Notes: a model not told the origin generated them from the sequence alone. A stretch of DNA of 55,589 nucleotides from JAMOAW01 sp039908535 (GCA_039908535.1 JAMOAW010000011.1:1-55589); one strand, 5' to 3'. Shown: positions 8,719 through 17,516, counted from the stretch's first letter. A program made the numbers and translations.

Positions 8719-10101
8719 ATGAGTTCACCTGTTAATGAATTCACCCTTTCGCGTCTTGTTGTGATTTCTTTTTTGTTGACGATTTCGATCGGCGCATTGC
8801 TTCTTCTTCTCCCTGTCAGTCGTCTTCCAAATGTAGCCCCAATTTCCTGGATCGACGCCCTTTTTACATCTGCTTCAGCGGTCTGTGTAACCGGCTTGAC
8901 CATCCGAGATACAGGCACCACCTTTTCATTATTCGGCCAAGGAATCATTCTGGGACTGATCCAGATTGGTGGACTTGGATTTCTAACGATTTCCACCTTT
9001 TTTATCGCCCGATTCCAGGGACGCAGGAGAGGAATAAGCCTACAACACCGTCACCTTTTAGAAATATCCCACGGTTCTATAGAGTCAGTGGCACCCACCC
9101 AGTTACTGAGGGCCATTCTGCTGTTCACCTTTCTAACGGAACTTCTGGGTGCATTGTTGCTTTTCGATCGATTTTCAGAGACCTATCCAACTGGACAGGC
9201 AACATGGCTGGCTATTTTCCACGCCATTTCCGCCTTCTGCAATGCCGGGTTCGGACTTTTTGCCGACAATATGATGGGTTACCGCCAAGATTTATTGGTC
9301 AATGGCACCATCATGGGATTGATCATCCTGGGAGGATTGGGCTTCCTCGTCGTTGCCGACTTGACGTTATGGCTCGTGGCGAGGTGGCATCGACAACAGA
9401 AATCCCTTTCTCTTCACTCACGTCTAGTTTTGCAAACCACACTAGCGCTGATTGTTTTTGGCACCGTCGCCATTGCGGCCATAGAATGGGGCGGGGCGGC
9501 CATGGGTAATCAGCCCATGGATGTCGTATTGGAGAGTCTCTTTCTCTCCGTCACCAGTCGCACCGCTGGTTTTAATACCGCCGATACGGCCCTATTGACA
9601 GGCCCCACCCTATTTTTGGTCATATTGTTGATGGCCATTGGCGGATCACCGGGTTCTACTGCCGGTGGCATGAAAACCACCACTGCTGCCGTCTGTTTTG
9701 CCCTGCTGCGCTCCAAAGCACGCAACCGGCCCCGAGTGGAGTGCTTAGAACGAACCCTGCCCGATGAGACCGTCAACAAAGCTATGCTGGTGGTTACCGG
9801 TTATCTCCTGGCCATTATCATCGGCATCCTACTGCTGCAACTCACTGAAGCAGGCCAGCACCCCTTCAATAAGACCGAGGGCAACCTGTTCCTGGCTCAT
9901 CTATTCGAGACGGTCTCGGCCTTGGGAACGGTGGGACTCTCCACCGGGGTTACACCAACCCTGACGACGGGAGGCAAATTGATTATCACTGCCCTGATGT
10001 TTGTGGGCCGGGTAGGACCGTTATTGGCCGCCGGTGCCATGATTGGTGCAGTAACCAAAATTCAGTACACCTTTGCGGAAGAAAACGTTAACATTGGTTG
10101 A
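8719..10101 (+). CDS. ktrB: KtrB/TrkH-family potassium channel subunit
   Basis: 460 residues, typical of KtrB. It is an inner-membrane potassium or sodium-coupled potassium uptake channel with four M1-P-M2 repeats. All four selectivity-filter regions are visible: CVTGLT (near residue 58), FCNAGFG (near 172), RTAGFNT (near 285) and GTVGLSTG (near 405), plus the GGSPGSTAGGMKTTT segment after the third filter that corresponds to the gating region of the family. The start follows a GAGATGG-like ribosome site. The gene is followed after 13 bp by its RCK gating subunit (10115) and then, past a repeat, by kdpD. This suggests that uptake here relies on KtrAB rather than the KdpFABC ATPase. Confidence 0.93.
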   Translation: MSSPVNEFTLSRLVVISFLLTISIGALLLLLPVSRLPNVAPISWIDALFTSASAVCVTGLTIRDTGTTFSLFGQGIILGLIQIGGLGFLTISTFFIARFQGRRRGISLQHRHLLEISHGSIESVAPTQLLRAILLFTFLTELLGALLLFDRFSETYPTGQATWLAIFHAISAFCNAGFGLFADNMMGYRQDLLVNGTIMGLIILGGLGFLVVADLTLWLVARWHRQQKSLSLHSRLVLQTTLALIVFGTVAIAAIEWGGAAMGNQPMDVVLESLFLSVTSRTAGFNTADTALLTGPTLFLVILLMAIGGSPGSTAGGMKTTTAAVCFALLRSKARNRPRVECLERTLPDETVNKAMLVVTGYLLAIIIGILLLQLTEAGQHPFNKTEGNLFLAHLFETVSALGTVGLSTGVTPTLTTGGKLIITALMFVGRVGPLLAAGAMIGAVTKIQYTFAEENVNIG

Positions 10102-10114
10102 AGGGAGTGATGAC

Positions 10115-10798
10115 ATGGCTGGAAACTTTCTAGTGGTGGGCCTGGGCACCTTTGGCAGTCGCGTGGCTCGGGCATTGTTCGAAAACGGAGCCTATGTGCT
10201 GGCTGTAGATCAGGATGAAGAACGGGTCAACGCCATCCGGGAAACCTCTTCCAAGGCTGTCTGTTGCAATGCCACCGATACCATGGCCATGAAAGCCATC
10301 GGGGCCTTCGACGTGGATACCGCTATTGTGGCTATCCGCAACCACTTTGATGCAACCGTTTTGGTAGCCCACGCCTTGCGCAAAAATGGCATCGACCACC
10401 TCCTGGTGCAAGTAGACAATGAGCAGGAGGCGGATGCCATTCAAACCTTCGGAGCGACGGAAGTCATTTTTCCACCACGGGATATGGCGTTACGTATTGC
10501 CAAAAAATTGATCTATCCCGATCTGGCGGAAAGGATTCCCTTAAGCGGTAATGTTGCCATCATTGACATCCCCTGCCCTGCCGCCTTTGTGGGACACACC
10601 ATCAGTGACTTGGCGTTGCGAACCCATTACGGCGTTACCCTAATCGGACTGCGGGTTCCTGCCACCCATGGTACCCATTCTGAAGAGTTTCAAATCAATA
10701 TATCTCCCAACACCCGACTGGAGTCCCATGTTCATTTGCTGTTGCTGGGCAACAACGAGCAACTAAATCGCATAAAGATAATTTCTCACAAACCTTGA
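10115..10798 (+). CDS. ktrA: KtrA/TrkA RCK-domain potassium channel regulator
   Basis: 227 residues with the KtrA layout: an RCK-N Rossmann domain (about 1-135) starting with FLVVGLGTFGS, the nucleotide-binding glycine motif, followed by the acidic VDQDEERV at the end of strand beta-2; then an RCK-C domain (about 140-225). It binds ATP/ADP, or c-di-AMP in some relatives, and gates KtrB from the cytoplasm. The frame opens further upstream at 10073 within ktrB, but ATG 10115 is preferred because GAAGGGAG lies at the right distance and the protein then matches family length. It forms an operon with ktrB. Confidence 0.92.
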   Translation: MAGNFLVVGLGTFGSRVARALFENGAYVLAVDQDEERVNAIRETSSKAVCCNATDTMAMKAIGAFDVDTAIVAIRNHFDATVLVAHALRKNGIDHLLVQVDNEQEADAIQTFGATEVIFPPRDMALRIAKKLIYPDLAERIPLSGNVAIIDIPCPAAFVGHTISDLALRTHYGVTLIGLRVPATHGTHSEEFQINISPNTRLESHVHLLLLGNNEQLNRIKIISHKP

Positions 10799-10805
10799 GG
10801 ACTTA

Positions 10806-10903
10806 TCAAAAAAAAGAGAGGGGCTGGAGGCCAGTTTGTATCTTTTATCAAGTAACTCCCCTAGGATTTTATCCTTGACTTTCTGGCCCAAAGGGCATCA
10901 TGT
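10806..10903 (+). repeat. Type-A-prime repeat variant
   Basis: A truncated relative of the type-A repeat. It has the AAAAAAGAGAGGGG half-palindrome, but the central hairpin is replaced by a segment reading TTTGTATCTTTTATCAAGTA, and it ends in GGGCATCATGTCC. The same junction recurs at 24124-24245, so this variant has moved as a unit. Confidence 0.7.
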
Positions 10904-10906
10904 CCA

Positions 10907-11064
10907 TGTATCGAAAAATAAAAATCAAGACCTTGGGGGACAAAGAACCACCCCCCAAGTCCCCCACCCTTTTTGTTTAATTTTTTAAAAAAAAGAGGGG
11001 GTCTGGGGGATTCATCTCCCAGGGTTTTGATTTTAATTTTTTGCCCGCAGGGTATTAACAACAT
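10907..11064 (+). repeat. Type-A hairpin repeat between ktrA and kdpD
   Basis: Starts directly after the A-prime unit with TGTATCGAAAAATAAAAATC. It then follows the type-A order: GGGGG/CCCCC hairpin, AAAAAAAAGAGGGGG arm, CTGGGGGATTCATC hairpin, and T-rich end with a degraded GCCCGCAGGG. It lies 24 bp before the kdpD start codon, so it occupies the leader or promoter region. Confidence 0.8.
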
Positions 11065-11087
11065 GTCTACAAGGGCAATAACCGCTC

Positions 11088-13778
11088 ATGAACCAAGCCC
11101 CCCCATCCCATCGTCCGAATCCTGACATCTTGCTTGCCCGTTTGGATGCCAAGAGCATGCGGCAGCGACGAGGAAAATTAAAAATTTTCTTTGGAGCCTA
11201 TCCAGGAGTCGGCAAAACCTATGCCATGCTGACCTCAGCGCGGGTATCTCAAAGTCAGGGCAGAGATGTGGTGGCTGGTGTGGTGGAGACCCATGATCAT
11301 CATGAAACCGCCCTGTTGTTACAGCAAATCGAAATCCTGCCCCGCCGCAGAAGCATATACAAGGATCTCCTACTGGAGGAGTTCAACCTAGAAGCAGCCT
11401 TGACACGCAGCCCCCAACTGATCCTAATAGACGAACTGGCACACGCCAATCCCCCCGACGCCCGTCACCCCAAACGATGGCAGGATATCAAAGAATTACT
11501 GATGGCTGGAATCGATGTATGGACCACACTCAACGTACAACATGTTGAAAGTCTCCATGATGTGATCGGAAAAATCACCAATATACGGGAATGGGAGAGG
11601 ATTCCCGATCATGTACTCGATCAAGCCGACGAAATGGTGCTGGTGGATCTTCCCCCCGAAGAACTGTTACAACGCTTGCAAGAAGGCAAGGTATTCATTC
11701 CCAAACAGGTAAAACAGGCCATGGATAACTTTTTCCACAAGGGCAATCTACTGGCTTTGCGGGAACTGGCATTGCGCCGCACCGCTGACCGGATAGAGAG
11801 CGATCTGCGTGCTTGGCGGCGGGAAAAGTCGGTCACCACGGTGTGGCCCACCCGAGAGTCGGTGCTGGTGTGCGTGGGACCAGGACCGGACAGCGAAAGA
11901 CTGGTGCGCCGCGCCGCCCGCAGAGCCAAACAGACCACGGCCCCCTGGCATGCCATAGCCATTGAGACGCCAACCATTCAAACGCTACAGGAAACAGACA
12001 GATCGCGCATTCTAGCCGTTTTAAAAATGGCACAAGAAATGGGCGCACAAACAGCCAACCTTTCCAGTCAGGATGCCGTGGTATCCACCATCGCTTATGC
12101 CCGTGAATACAATCTGGGCACCGTCCTGGTGGGACGGGATCGTTACCGCCGTTTACCTTGGCAACACAGTTTTGCCGAAAAGCTTGGGCGCATGGCCCCA
12201 GATTTGGAACTTCTTCAGATTGCTCGGGAAGAAGATGAACGGGATGCCAGGGCATCCCGTAGAATTTTCAGGCCCCGAACAGTCACACCCTGGCGTGACC
12301 AGTTGCTGACATTTTTGATTGTCGCCCTGGTCACGGCAGGAACAGCCCCCTTGTATGATCTTCTGAATCCGGCCAACATCGTCATGATCTTTTTATTAGC
12401 GGTGGTTTTCACAGCCATCCGGCTGGGAAGAGGCGCGGCCATTCTGTCAGCATTTCTTGCCGTGGCATCTTTCGATTTTTTCTTTGTACCGCCACGATTC
12501 ACGTTTGCGGTGCATAATGCCCAATATCTGGTAACGTTTGCTGTTATGTTGACCGTCGCGTTGGTAGTTGGCCAACTTACCGCCAATCTGCGTTTTCAAG
12601 TCAGGAACGCGAACAGGCGCGAACAACGCATGCGGGCACTGTATGAAATGTCCAAAAACCTGTCCAGTGCTTTAAGCGTAGAGCAGATTGTCAAAATTTG
12701 CCAACGATTCATTAAACAGGGCTTTCACGCATCCGTCGCCGTTTTCATCCCGGATCAAAAGGAACAATTGCTCCTTTCCGAAGGTTCTTTGATTCTTGAT
12801 GCGGTTGATCCCGATATCGCTCAATGGAGCTTTGAGCATGGACAGAGTGCTGGACTCACCACCAATACCTTACCCTCTGCTCGGGCCATTTACATCCCGC
12901 TCAAAGCCCCGACTCGACTATGCGGAGTATTGGCAGTTGTTCCCAATAAGACGGGTTGGAAATTACCACCAGAACAACAGCAATTACTGGATACCAGTGC
13001 CACCCTGATTGCCATAGCCCTAGAACGACTCCATTATGTGATCTTGGCGCGAGATGCCCAAGTGGGGATGGAGTCCGAACAGTTACGCAATTCTTTGTTG
13101 TCGGCCATTTCCCACGATTTACGCACCCCATTAACGGTCATTTCTGGATTGACGGATGCCATGCGCTTGGCCACACCGATATTATCCAACCCCCATGCCG
13201 ATCTGGCCCAAGCCATCCGAGATGAGGTGGCGCACACCATCACCATGGTCAACAACCTGTTGGACATGGCCCGTATGCAAATGGGCCATGTGGTCTTAAA
13301 ACGGGAGTGGCAAACTCTGGAGGAGATCATTGGATTATCCATGGGCCATTGCGCCCCCCTTCTGACAAAGCATACCATTCATATTAATCTTCCCCCGGAG
13401 TTGCCTCTGCTCGAATTGGATACCGGACTTATGGAACGGGTTTTCAACAATTTATTAGAAAACGCGGCAAAACACACCCCAGCGGGCAGCCGCATTACCC
13501 TCACCGCCCGCCTGCTTGACCCCTGGGTGGAAGTTGCCGTGGAGGATAATGGCGGCGGTTTTCCTCCTGATTTGGAGAAAAAATTATTTCAAAAATTCAC
13601 ACGAGGTAAAACAGAATCCACCATCGCGGGTTTTGGATTGGGATTAGCCATCGTGCGCGCCATCGTCGAGGCTCATGGCGGTTCGGTGCGAGCGGAAAAT
13701 CTATCAGCAGGTGGCGTAAGCTTCATCCTCCGGCTGCCCATGGGAAGCCCTCCTGCCATTCCAGAGGAACTTTCATGA
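11088..13778 (+). CDS. kdpD: Full-length KdpD sensor histidine kinase
   Basis: 896 residues, the standard KdpD length. The N-terminal KdpD domain carries Walker A GAYPGVGKT (residues 36-44) and the Walker-B-like LILIDELAHAN, and extends to about residue 230. A USP-like domain follows (about 255-380), then four transmembrane helices (about 405-500), a GAF domain (about 520-645), HisKA with His in SHDLRTPL (about residue 675) and a HATPase with NLLENAAKH and GFGLGLAI. KdpD senses low potassium or turgor and phosphorylates KdpE. It lies downstream of ktrBA and 249 bp upstream of its regulator, with a palindromic repeat between them. With no kdpFABC here, control of ktrBA is a reasonable inference. 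Confidence 0.94.
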   Translation: MNQAPPSHRPNPDILLARLDAKSMRQRRGKLKIFFGAYPGVGKTYAMLTSARVSQSQGRDVVAGVVETHDHHETALLLQQIEILPRRRSIYKDLLLEEFNLEAALTRSPQLILIDELAHANPPDARHPKRWQDIKELLMAGIDVWTTLNVQHVESLHDVIGKITNIREWERIPDHVLDQADEMVLVDLPPEELLQRLQEGKVFIPKQVKQAMDNFFHKGNLLALRELALRRTADRIESDLRAWRREKSVTTVWPTRESVLVCVGPGPDSERLVRRAARRAKQTTAPWHAIAIETPTIQTLQETDRSRILAVLKMAQEMGAQTANLSSQDAVVSTIAYAREYNLGTVLVGRDRYRRLPWQHSFAEKLGRMAPDLELLQIAREEDERDARASRRIFRPRTVTPWRDQLLTFLIVALVTAGTAPLYDLLNPANIVMIFLLAVVFTAIRLGRGAAILSAFLAVASFDFFFVPPRFTFAVHNAQYLVTFAVMLTVALVVGQLTANLRFQVRNANRREQRMRALYEMSKNLSSALSVEQIVKICQRFIKQGFHASVAVFIPDQKEQLLLSEGSLILDAVDPDIAQWSFEHGQSAGLTTNTLPSARAIYIPLKAPTRLCGVLAVVPNKTGWKLPPEQQQLLDTSATLIAIALERLHYVILARDAQVGMESEQLRNSLLSAISHDLRTPLTVISGLTDAMRLATPILSNPHADLAQAIRDEVAHTITMVNNLLDMARMQMGHVVLKREWQTLEEIIGLSMGHCAPLLTKHTIHINLPPELPLLELDTGLMERVFNNLLENAAKHTPAGSRITLTARLLDPWVEVAVEDNGGGFPPDLEKKLFQKFTRGKTESTIAGFGLGLAIVRAIVEAHGGSVRAENLSAGGVSFILRLPMGSPPAIPEELS

Positions 13779-13800
13779 CCGATATTCTGATACCAATTAT

Positions 13801-13968
13801 TGGAGGGGTCCGGGGAGCGTCACGCTCCCCGGCGGAGGTTTGGAGGCAGAGCCTCCAAGGTGTTGCTTTTGACTTTGTTTTTGATCTTAATGCCACCAAA
13901 CAGGGGGATTGGGGGGTGTAACCCCCCAAGGTCTTGCTTTTGCTTTTAATCTTTTGGCAGAAGGCGAC
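13801..13968 (+). repeat. Divergent palindromic repeat between kdpD and kdpE
   Basis: Contains CCGGGGAGCGTCACGCTCCCCGG as part of a strong hairpin (13810-13832), then GGAGG/CCTCC pairs, TTGCTTTTGACTTTG, and an inverted B-type hairpin CAGGGGGATTGGGGGGTG followed by CCCCCAAGGTCTTGCTTTTG. It resembles the inside of the type-B repeats read on the other strand. It separates the sensor and regulator genes, which are normally adjacent or overlapping. Confidence 0.7.
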
Positions 13969-14027
13969 GATAAGCACACTATGTGCGAGACAAGATTCAA
14001 TTTTACCTATTTAGATTGCAAATTGAT

Positions 14028-14705
14028 ATGATTATCCTCATTGAAGACGAACCACAAATTCGCCGGTTTGTCCGTGCCGCTTTGGAAAGCGAGCAGCATA
14101 CCGTGATAGAGGCGGCAACGGGAAAGCTGGGGGTCATGGAGGTTGGCACCCGCCGCCCTGATCTCGTTATTGTGGATTTAGGATTGCCGGATCGAGACGG
14201 GGTAGAGGTCGTGCGGGATATCCGGTCGTGGTCCAATGTTCCCATTTTGATTTTATCGGCCCGCATGGATGAAACAGACAAAGTGAAGGCACTAGATGCC
14301 GGGGCAGATGACTATTTGACCAAACCATTCGGCCTACCGGAACTGTTGGCCCGAGTACGGGCCATGTTGCGCCGCGCCGCCTGTACCCACAGCCAGGACA
14401 CCCCGAATGTTCGCTTCGGCAATGTAGAGGTAAATCTCATCCAACGCACGGTGACCCGCAATGAAGAGGCCGTCCATCTGACATCCATTGAATACCGCCT
14501 GCTCACCCAACTCATCACCAATTCTGGACGCGTCCTGACCCACCGTACCCTGTTGCGTCATGTCTGGGGTCCCAATCAGGCGGACAACACACATTATCTA
14601 AGGGTCTACATGTCCAACCTGCGACGCAAACTGGAAGACGATCCCAACATGCCTAAGCACATTCTGACAGAATCGGGAGTTGGGTATCGTCTTGTGATTT
14701 CATAA
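14028..14705 (+). CDS. kdpE: KdpE-type OmpR-family response regulator (copy 2)
   Basis: 225 residues from ATG 14028, the same length as enteric KdpE; a GTG at 13983 in the same frame would add 15 residues but gives an atypical N-terminus. The receiver carries EDE near residue 7, the phospho-acceptor Asp in IVDLGLPDRDG and Lys in LTKPFG. The DNA-binding winged helix ends TESGVGYRLVIS. It is clearly paralogous to the regulator at 4663-5370. Normally coupled to KdpD, it is separated here by a repeat insertion. It probably receives phosphate from the KdpD at 11088 and acts on potassium transport genes. Confidence 0.92.
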   Translation: MIILIEDEPQIRRFVRAALESEQHTVIEAATGKLGVMEVGTRRPDLVIVDLGLPDRDGVEVVRDIRSWSNVPILILSARMDETDKVKALDAGADDYLTKPFGLPELLARVRAMLRRAACTHSQDTPNVRFGNVEVNLIQRTVTRNEEAVHLTSIEYRLLTQLITNSGRVLTHRTLLRHVWGPNQADNTHYLRVYMSNLRRKLEDDPNMPKHILTESGVGYRLVIS

Positions 14706-14744
14706 GGCCCTTCGGGCAAAAAAACGCAAGCAAAACCCTGGGGA
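14704..14744 (-). repeat. Fragment of the hairpin repeat family
   Basis: GGCCCTTCGGGC followed by seven A, which is the inverted right end of a type-A repeat (TTTTTTTGCCCGAAGGGC on the minus strand), then AGCAAAACCCTGGGG as in type B. It sits between convergent kdpE and the ATPase gene and may act as a weak terminator. Confidence 0.5.
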
Positions 14745-14755
14745 ATTGGAGTGCT

Positions 14756-15808
14756 TCACAGACATAAACGCCCTCCTGGCAAACGAAAGGTCTCTTCAGA
14801 ACTCACCAAATTGGCCACGTCTTCGGAATGAGTTGTCAAAATAAATTGGCAACCAGGACCAATGTTCGGCAAAGAGACAAGAAGAGCCTGAGCCAAAGGA
14901 GGATGCAGGTTAAGATCTATTTCATCCACCAGAATAACCGATTTTCTAATCTGCATCCGCACAAACTCATACAACATCGGAAATACCGACTGCTCCCCAG
15001 CAGACATCTCTTCTATGTCATACTTCCGATGACCATCCGATAATATAAAATAAGAATCGGATGGCGTTGGCGATCCCCCCCTAAACATAGGCTCTGGTCC
15101 ACAAAAGGAACGCCCAGGAAAAAGAAATTTATAATTATTTTCCAACTCCATTAACCAATCTGAATCCGTACCACCAGCAAATTTATTCATCCACCACCCA
15201 TTCAGGTATTTCCTCAAACTGGAAACACCCTCAAGGTATGAATTTTCAGTGACAAGATGGCGATATTGATCGAACCAAAACACTCCAGGAAGCCTGGGAA
15301 ATAATTTTCGTACACTTGGAGTGGTTGTTAGAAGATCAGTGGCATACTTTCGGCCTCTAAATTGATAAATATTATTTAATGTCCCCCCAACACTCCTATA
15401 ATAATTCCTTTCCAGACGCACAGTGACCATTGACGCGTCACCGGGTCGAATAAAAATTTTTCCCTCTGCATAGGCACCCTTATTCTCAAACCACTCCTGG
15501 GCGACCTCCTGGGTGGCCAATATTTCATCTTCGGAAAAATGAACGTCCAATTCAATAGCCGGTTTTCCCCATATTTCATAACGTCCCGCCACCCACCCCG
15601 GCCAATCAAACTCAGAGATATTTTTTATCTTTCCAGAAACCATCGCAAGACATAAGGCCACGGCCTGAAGAACCGTTGTTTTGCCGGTTCCATTATCCCC
15701 CAAAAGCAAAAATTGATCAGAAATATCCTGGGTTAAATTATTTTTTACAAAAATTTCAATGTTTCCAAACCGCTTAAAATTTTCCAGTTTAATTCTAGAT
15801 ATTTTCAT
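14756..15808 (-). CDS. ABC/RecF-type AAA ATPase of a three-gene operon
   Basis: 350 residues. The N-terminus IKLENFKRFGNIEI is the first strand of RecF/SMC-type ATPases. Walker A is LLGDNGTGKTTVLQ (about residues 36-49), the signature is EEMSAGEQSVF (about 275), Walker B is VILVDEIDLNLHP (about 300), and the switch His is in ILTTHSEDV. No nuclease or coiled-coil insertion is seen, so it resembles the predicted ATP-binding proteins of COG3950 type. Its ATG directly follows the TAA stop of the DegT-like gene with no gap, the last of three coupled genes. Stand-alone ATPases of this class often work with an effector in defence modules; here the partners are a PNPOx-fold protein and a lysine-less DegT-fold protein, so the role is unknown. 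Confidence 0.8.
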   Translation of the reverse strand: MKISRIKLENFKRFGNIEIFVKNNLTQDISDQFLLLGDNGTGKTTVLQAVALCLAMVSGKIKNISEFDWPGWVAGRYEIWGKPAIELDVHFSEDEILATQEVAQEWFENKGAYAEGKIFIRPGDASMVTVRLERNYYRSVGGTLNNIYQFRGRKYATDLLTTTPSVRKLFPRLPGVFWFDQYRHLVTENSYLEGVSSLRKYLNGWWMNKFAGGTDSDWLMELENNYKFLFPGRSFCGPEPMFRGGSPTPSDSYFILSDGHRKYDIEEMSAGEQSVFPMLYEFVRMQIRKSVILVDEIDLNLHPPLAQALLVSLPNIGPGCQFILTTHSEDVANLVSSEETFRLPGGRLCL

Positions 15809-16795
15809 TTATTCAAACCTCCCCCGCTCCACCCACCGATGCACCCGATTGATGACCCTTTTTTGTTCTTGATCACGCAAAGAGGCATAAAAAGGGAGTG
15901 CCAAAGAATTCTCTAAAAAACGATTTAATCCAGGCAAATGCCCCCGCTCTGGGATAGAAAACCAAACAGGGGGACCACAACCGATTCCGGCGGTCGTCAA
16001 AAAATTTTGTAACTGCAAACAAGACGACCTTGTCGTAAAAGAAATAAAAAAACCATCCCACGCCCGACCAGCCGCAGGCTGACACGGTTTTATAAACCTC
16101 CCTCGATCATACAAAGCCAAATAATTTTCAGCTAACTCCTGACGGCGTTTCAAGGTCCAATCCAGACGCTCCAAAGTGGCCAATCCCAATACACAAGAGG
16201 CAGGCCCTGGGGGATGTGTGCGTACTTGGCGCAAAGCGGCAATCAACGCCGCATCCCGACTCAAAGCCACACAACTGGCCCCAGCACACACCATGGCATT
16301 GCCATCCAAATAGGCCAACTGCACCGCCCCATTCCCACTGCCGACCCTGGGCTTTAAAAGGGCGGAGATATCTTCTAAAACAAACCCGTCCTCATCAGAA
16401 AAAGCCTGCACCAAACCAAACGGATGCCCCACCACCCGCCGCCCCCCCTCCGGTGACCTGATCCCAAAACCGGTCAGCGGATCCATATCCAACAACTCAA
16501 GAGAGAGCCACGCCGCTGCCAATCCCTCCCGCCAGACCGGATGCAGCAAAGAATCGGCCCACACCCCCTCCCCAGACCTCCAACCCAAAACCTCTTTAAG
16601 AGCCAAAATCAACGCACTCGGGTCGGCGAAAGCCACCGCCGATCGCTCCCATAGCTGCGACCAAGCATACTCCCAGGCCAACAAAGGGCGACTCTCCTGA
16701 AAAGGGGCACGCGCAAGTTGTTCCAAAACCCGCTCCACATCCCCTTCAGTCAATTCAGGACGAGCCAAAGGAAGAAAAGGAAAAGAAGGGGTCAT
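15809..16795 (-). CDS. Degenerate DegT/DnrJ/EryC1-family protein lacking the PLP lysine
   Basis: 328 residues from ATG 16795, whose codon overlaps the TGA of the upstream gene (ATGA); a longer frame to 16891 would run into that gene and is rejected. The fold-type I pattern of DegT aminotransferases is recognisable: PELTEGDVERVLEQLARAP at the start, VLEDISALL where the family has a conserved ED, and a C-terminal ATLERLDWTLKRRQELAENY helix. At the position of the Schiff-base lysine (family pattern FSFYxxK) the protein reads LAYLDGNAM, with no lysine. It is therefore probably not an aminotransferase and may be a structural, ligand-binding or regulatory paralogue. It is coupled to a PNPOx-fold gene and an ATPase gene. 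Confidence 0.65.
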   Translation of the reverse strand: MTPSFPFLPLARPELTEGDVERVLEQLARAPFQESRPLLAWEYAWSQLWERSAVAFADPSALILALKEVLGWRSGEGVWADSLLHPVWREGLAAAWLSLELLDMDPLTGFGIRSPEGGRRVVGHPFGLVQAFSDEDGFVLEDISALLKPRVGSGNGAVQLAYLDGNAMVCAGASCVALSRDAALIAALRQVRTHPPGPASCVLGLATLERLDWTLKRRQELAENYLALYDRGRFIKPCQPAAGRAWDGFFISFTTRSSCLQLQNFLTTAGIGCGPPVWFSIPERGHLPGLNRFLENSLALPFYASLRDQEQKRVINRVHRWVERGRFE

Positions 16796-17337
16796 GCCTC
16801 CAAAATCAACGTGGGAAGGCCATCTATACTGGTTTGGTTGCGCTCCCGCCAATATTCGGCAATCCCCTGCTCCCCCTTTTTGGCGGTCCATTCCATAAGC
16901 GCAGGTCGCTCCCCCTGAAACTCAAAAATCGGCACCCCAAACCCGCAAGAGCTCTGCACCGACTCAATCTCAATCACGATCAACTGCCGTTTGCCTGGAT
17001 GATCTGGGAATAGAGCCATAAAACGCTCCCAATCGGCATCACGAGGATGGACCACCCGACCATGTCCATAGATTCTCAACACTTTTGCCGTCTTAGCAAA
17101 ACCGCAAAACATCACGGTTATGCGCCCATCGGCCAACAAGTGGGCGGCAGTCTCATTGCTAGAACCGGTCAAATTGAGAAAAACCGCCCGCCGTTCATCC
17201 AAACATCGAAAGGTATCCAATCCCTTGGGAGAAAGATTGATCCGACCTTGGGGGGCAACAGTCGCAACAAAAAATATGTTTTGTTCGGCGATAAACGCTT
17301 GATGGTCCGCACTGAGGGTTGTATACAATTTTCCCAT
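16792..17337 (-). CDS. Pyridoxamine 5'-phosphate oxidase-fold flavoprotein
   Basis: 181 residues. The split-barrel pattern of the PNPOx-like family is clear: FIAEQNIFFVATVAPQGRIN at residues 14-33, LSPKGLDTF, AVFLNLTGSSNETAAHL with the cofactor-contacting serine/asparagine region, and RITVMFCGFAKTAKVLRIYG. The C-terminus carries QSSCGFGVPIFEFQGER, typical of the general subgroup annotated only as PNPOx family. Members bind FMN or F420, or heme in related lineages; substrate is unknown. It leads a three-gene minus-strand operon and its stop codon overlaps the next start by 4 bp. A type-B repeat fragment lies directly upstream. Confidence 0.85.
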   Translation of the reverse strand: MGKLYTTLSADHQAFIAEQNIFFVATVAPQGRINLSPKGLDTFRCLDERRAVFLNLTGSSNETAAHLLADGRITVMFCGFAKTAKVLRIYGHGRVVHPRDADWERFMALFPDHPGKRQLIVIEIESVQSSCGFGVPIFEFQGERPALMEWTAKKGEQGIAEYWRERNQTSIDGLPTLILEA

Positions 17338-17365
17338 AATAAAAAAACTCCTTTTTGTTTATCTG

Positions 17366-17516
17366 ATACCACCACATTTAAGTGTGGACGATGAACGCGT
17401 GCCTGAACAAAAAGCAAAGTCAAGACCTTGGGGGATTGCATCCCCCAATCCCCCTGCTTTTTGAAGGAAGCAAAACCGAGATCAAAAGCAAAATCAAAAC
17501 CCTGGGGGCAATCCCC
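17366..17516 (+). repeat. Type-B palindromic repeat fused to the 3' end of thiC
   Basis: Begins GATACCACCACATTTAAGTG, one base from the GGTACCACCA terminus of the complete element at 54061-54268. It follows that element through AAGTCAAGACCTTGG, the ATTGCATCCCCCAATCCCCC hairpin and GGAAGCAAAACCGAG, and stops abruptly after GGGGGCAATCCCC, where thiC sequence begins. The second terminus is missing. The thiC stop codon lies inside it. Confidence 0.85.

Noticed and set aside
16796..16891. 32-codon N-terminal extension of the DegT-like protein
   Set aside because: It lies within the upstream PNPOx-fold gene; the ATGA overlap at 16792-16795 supports the shorter start.
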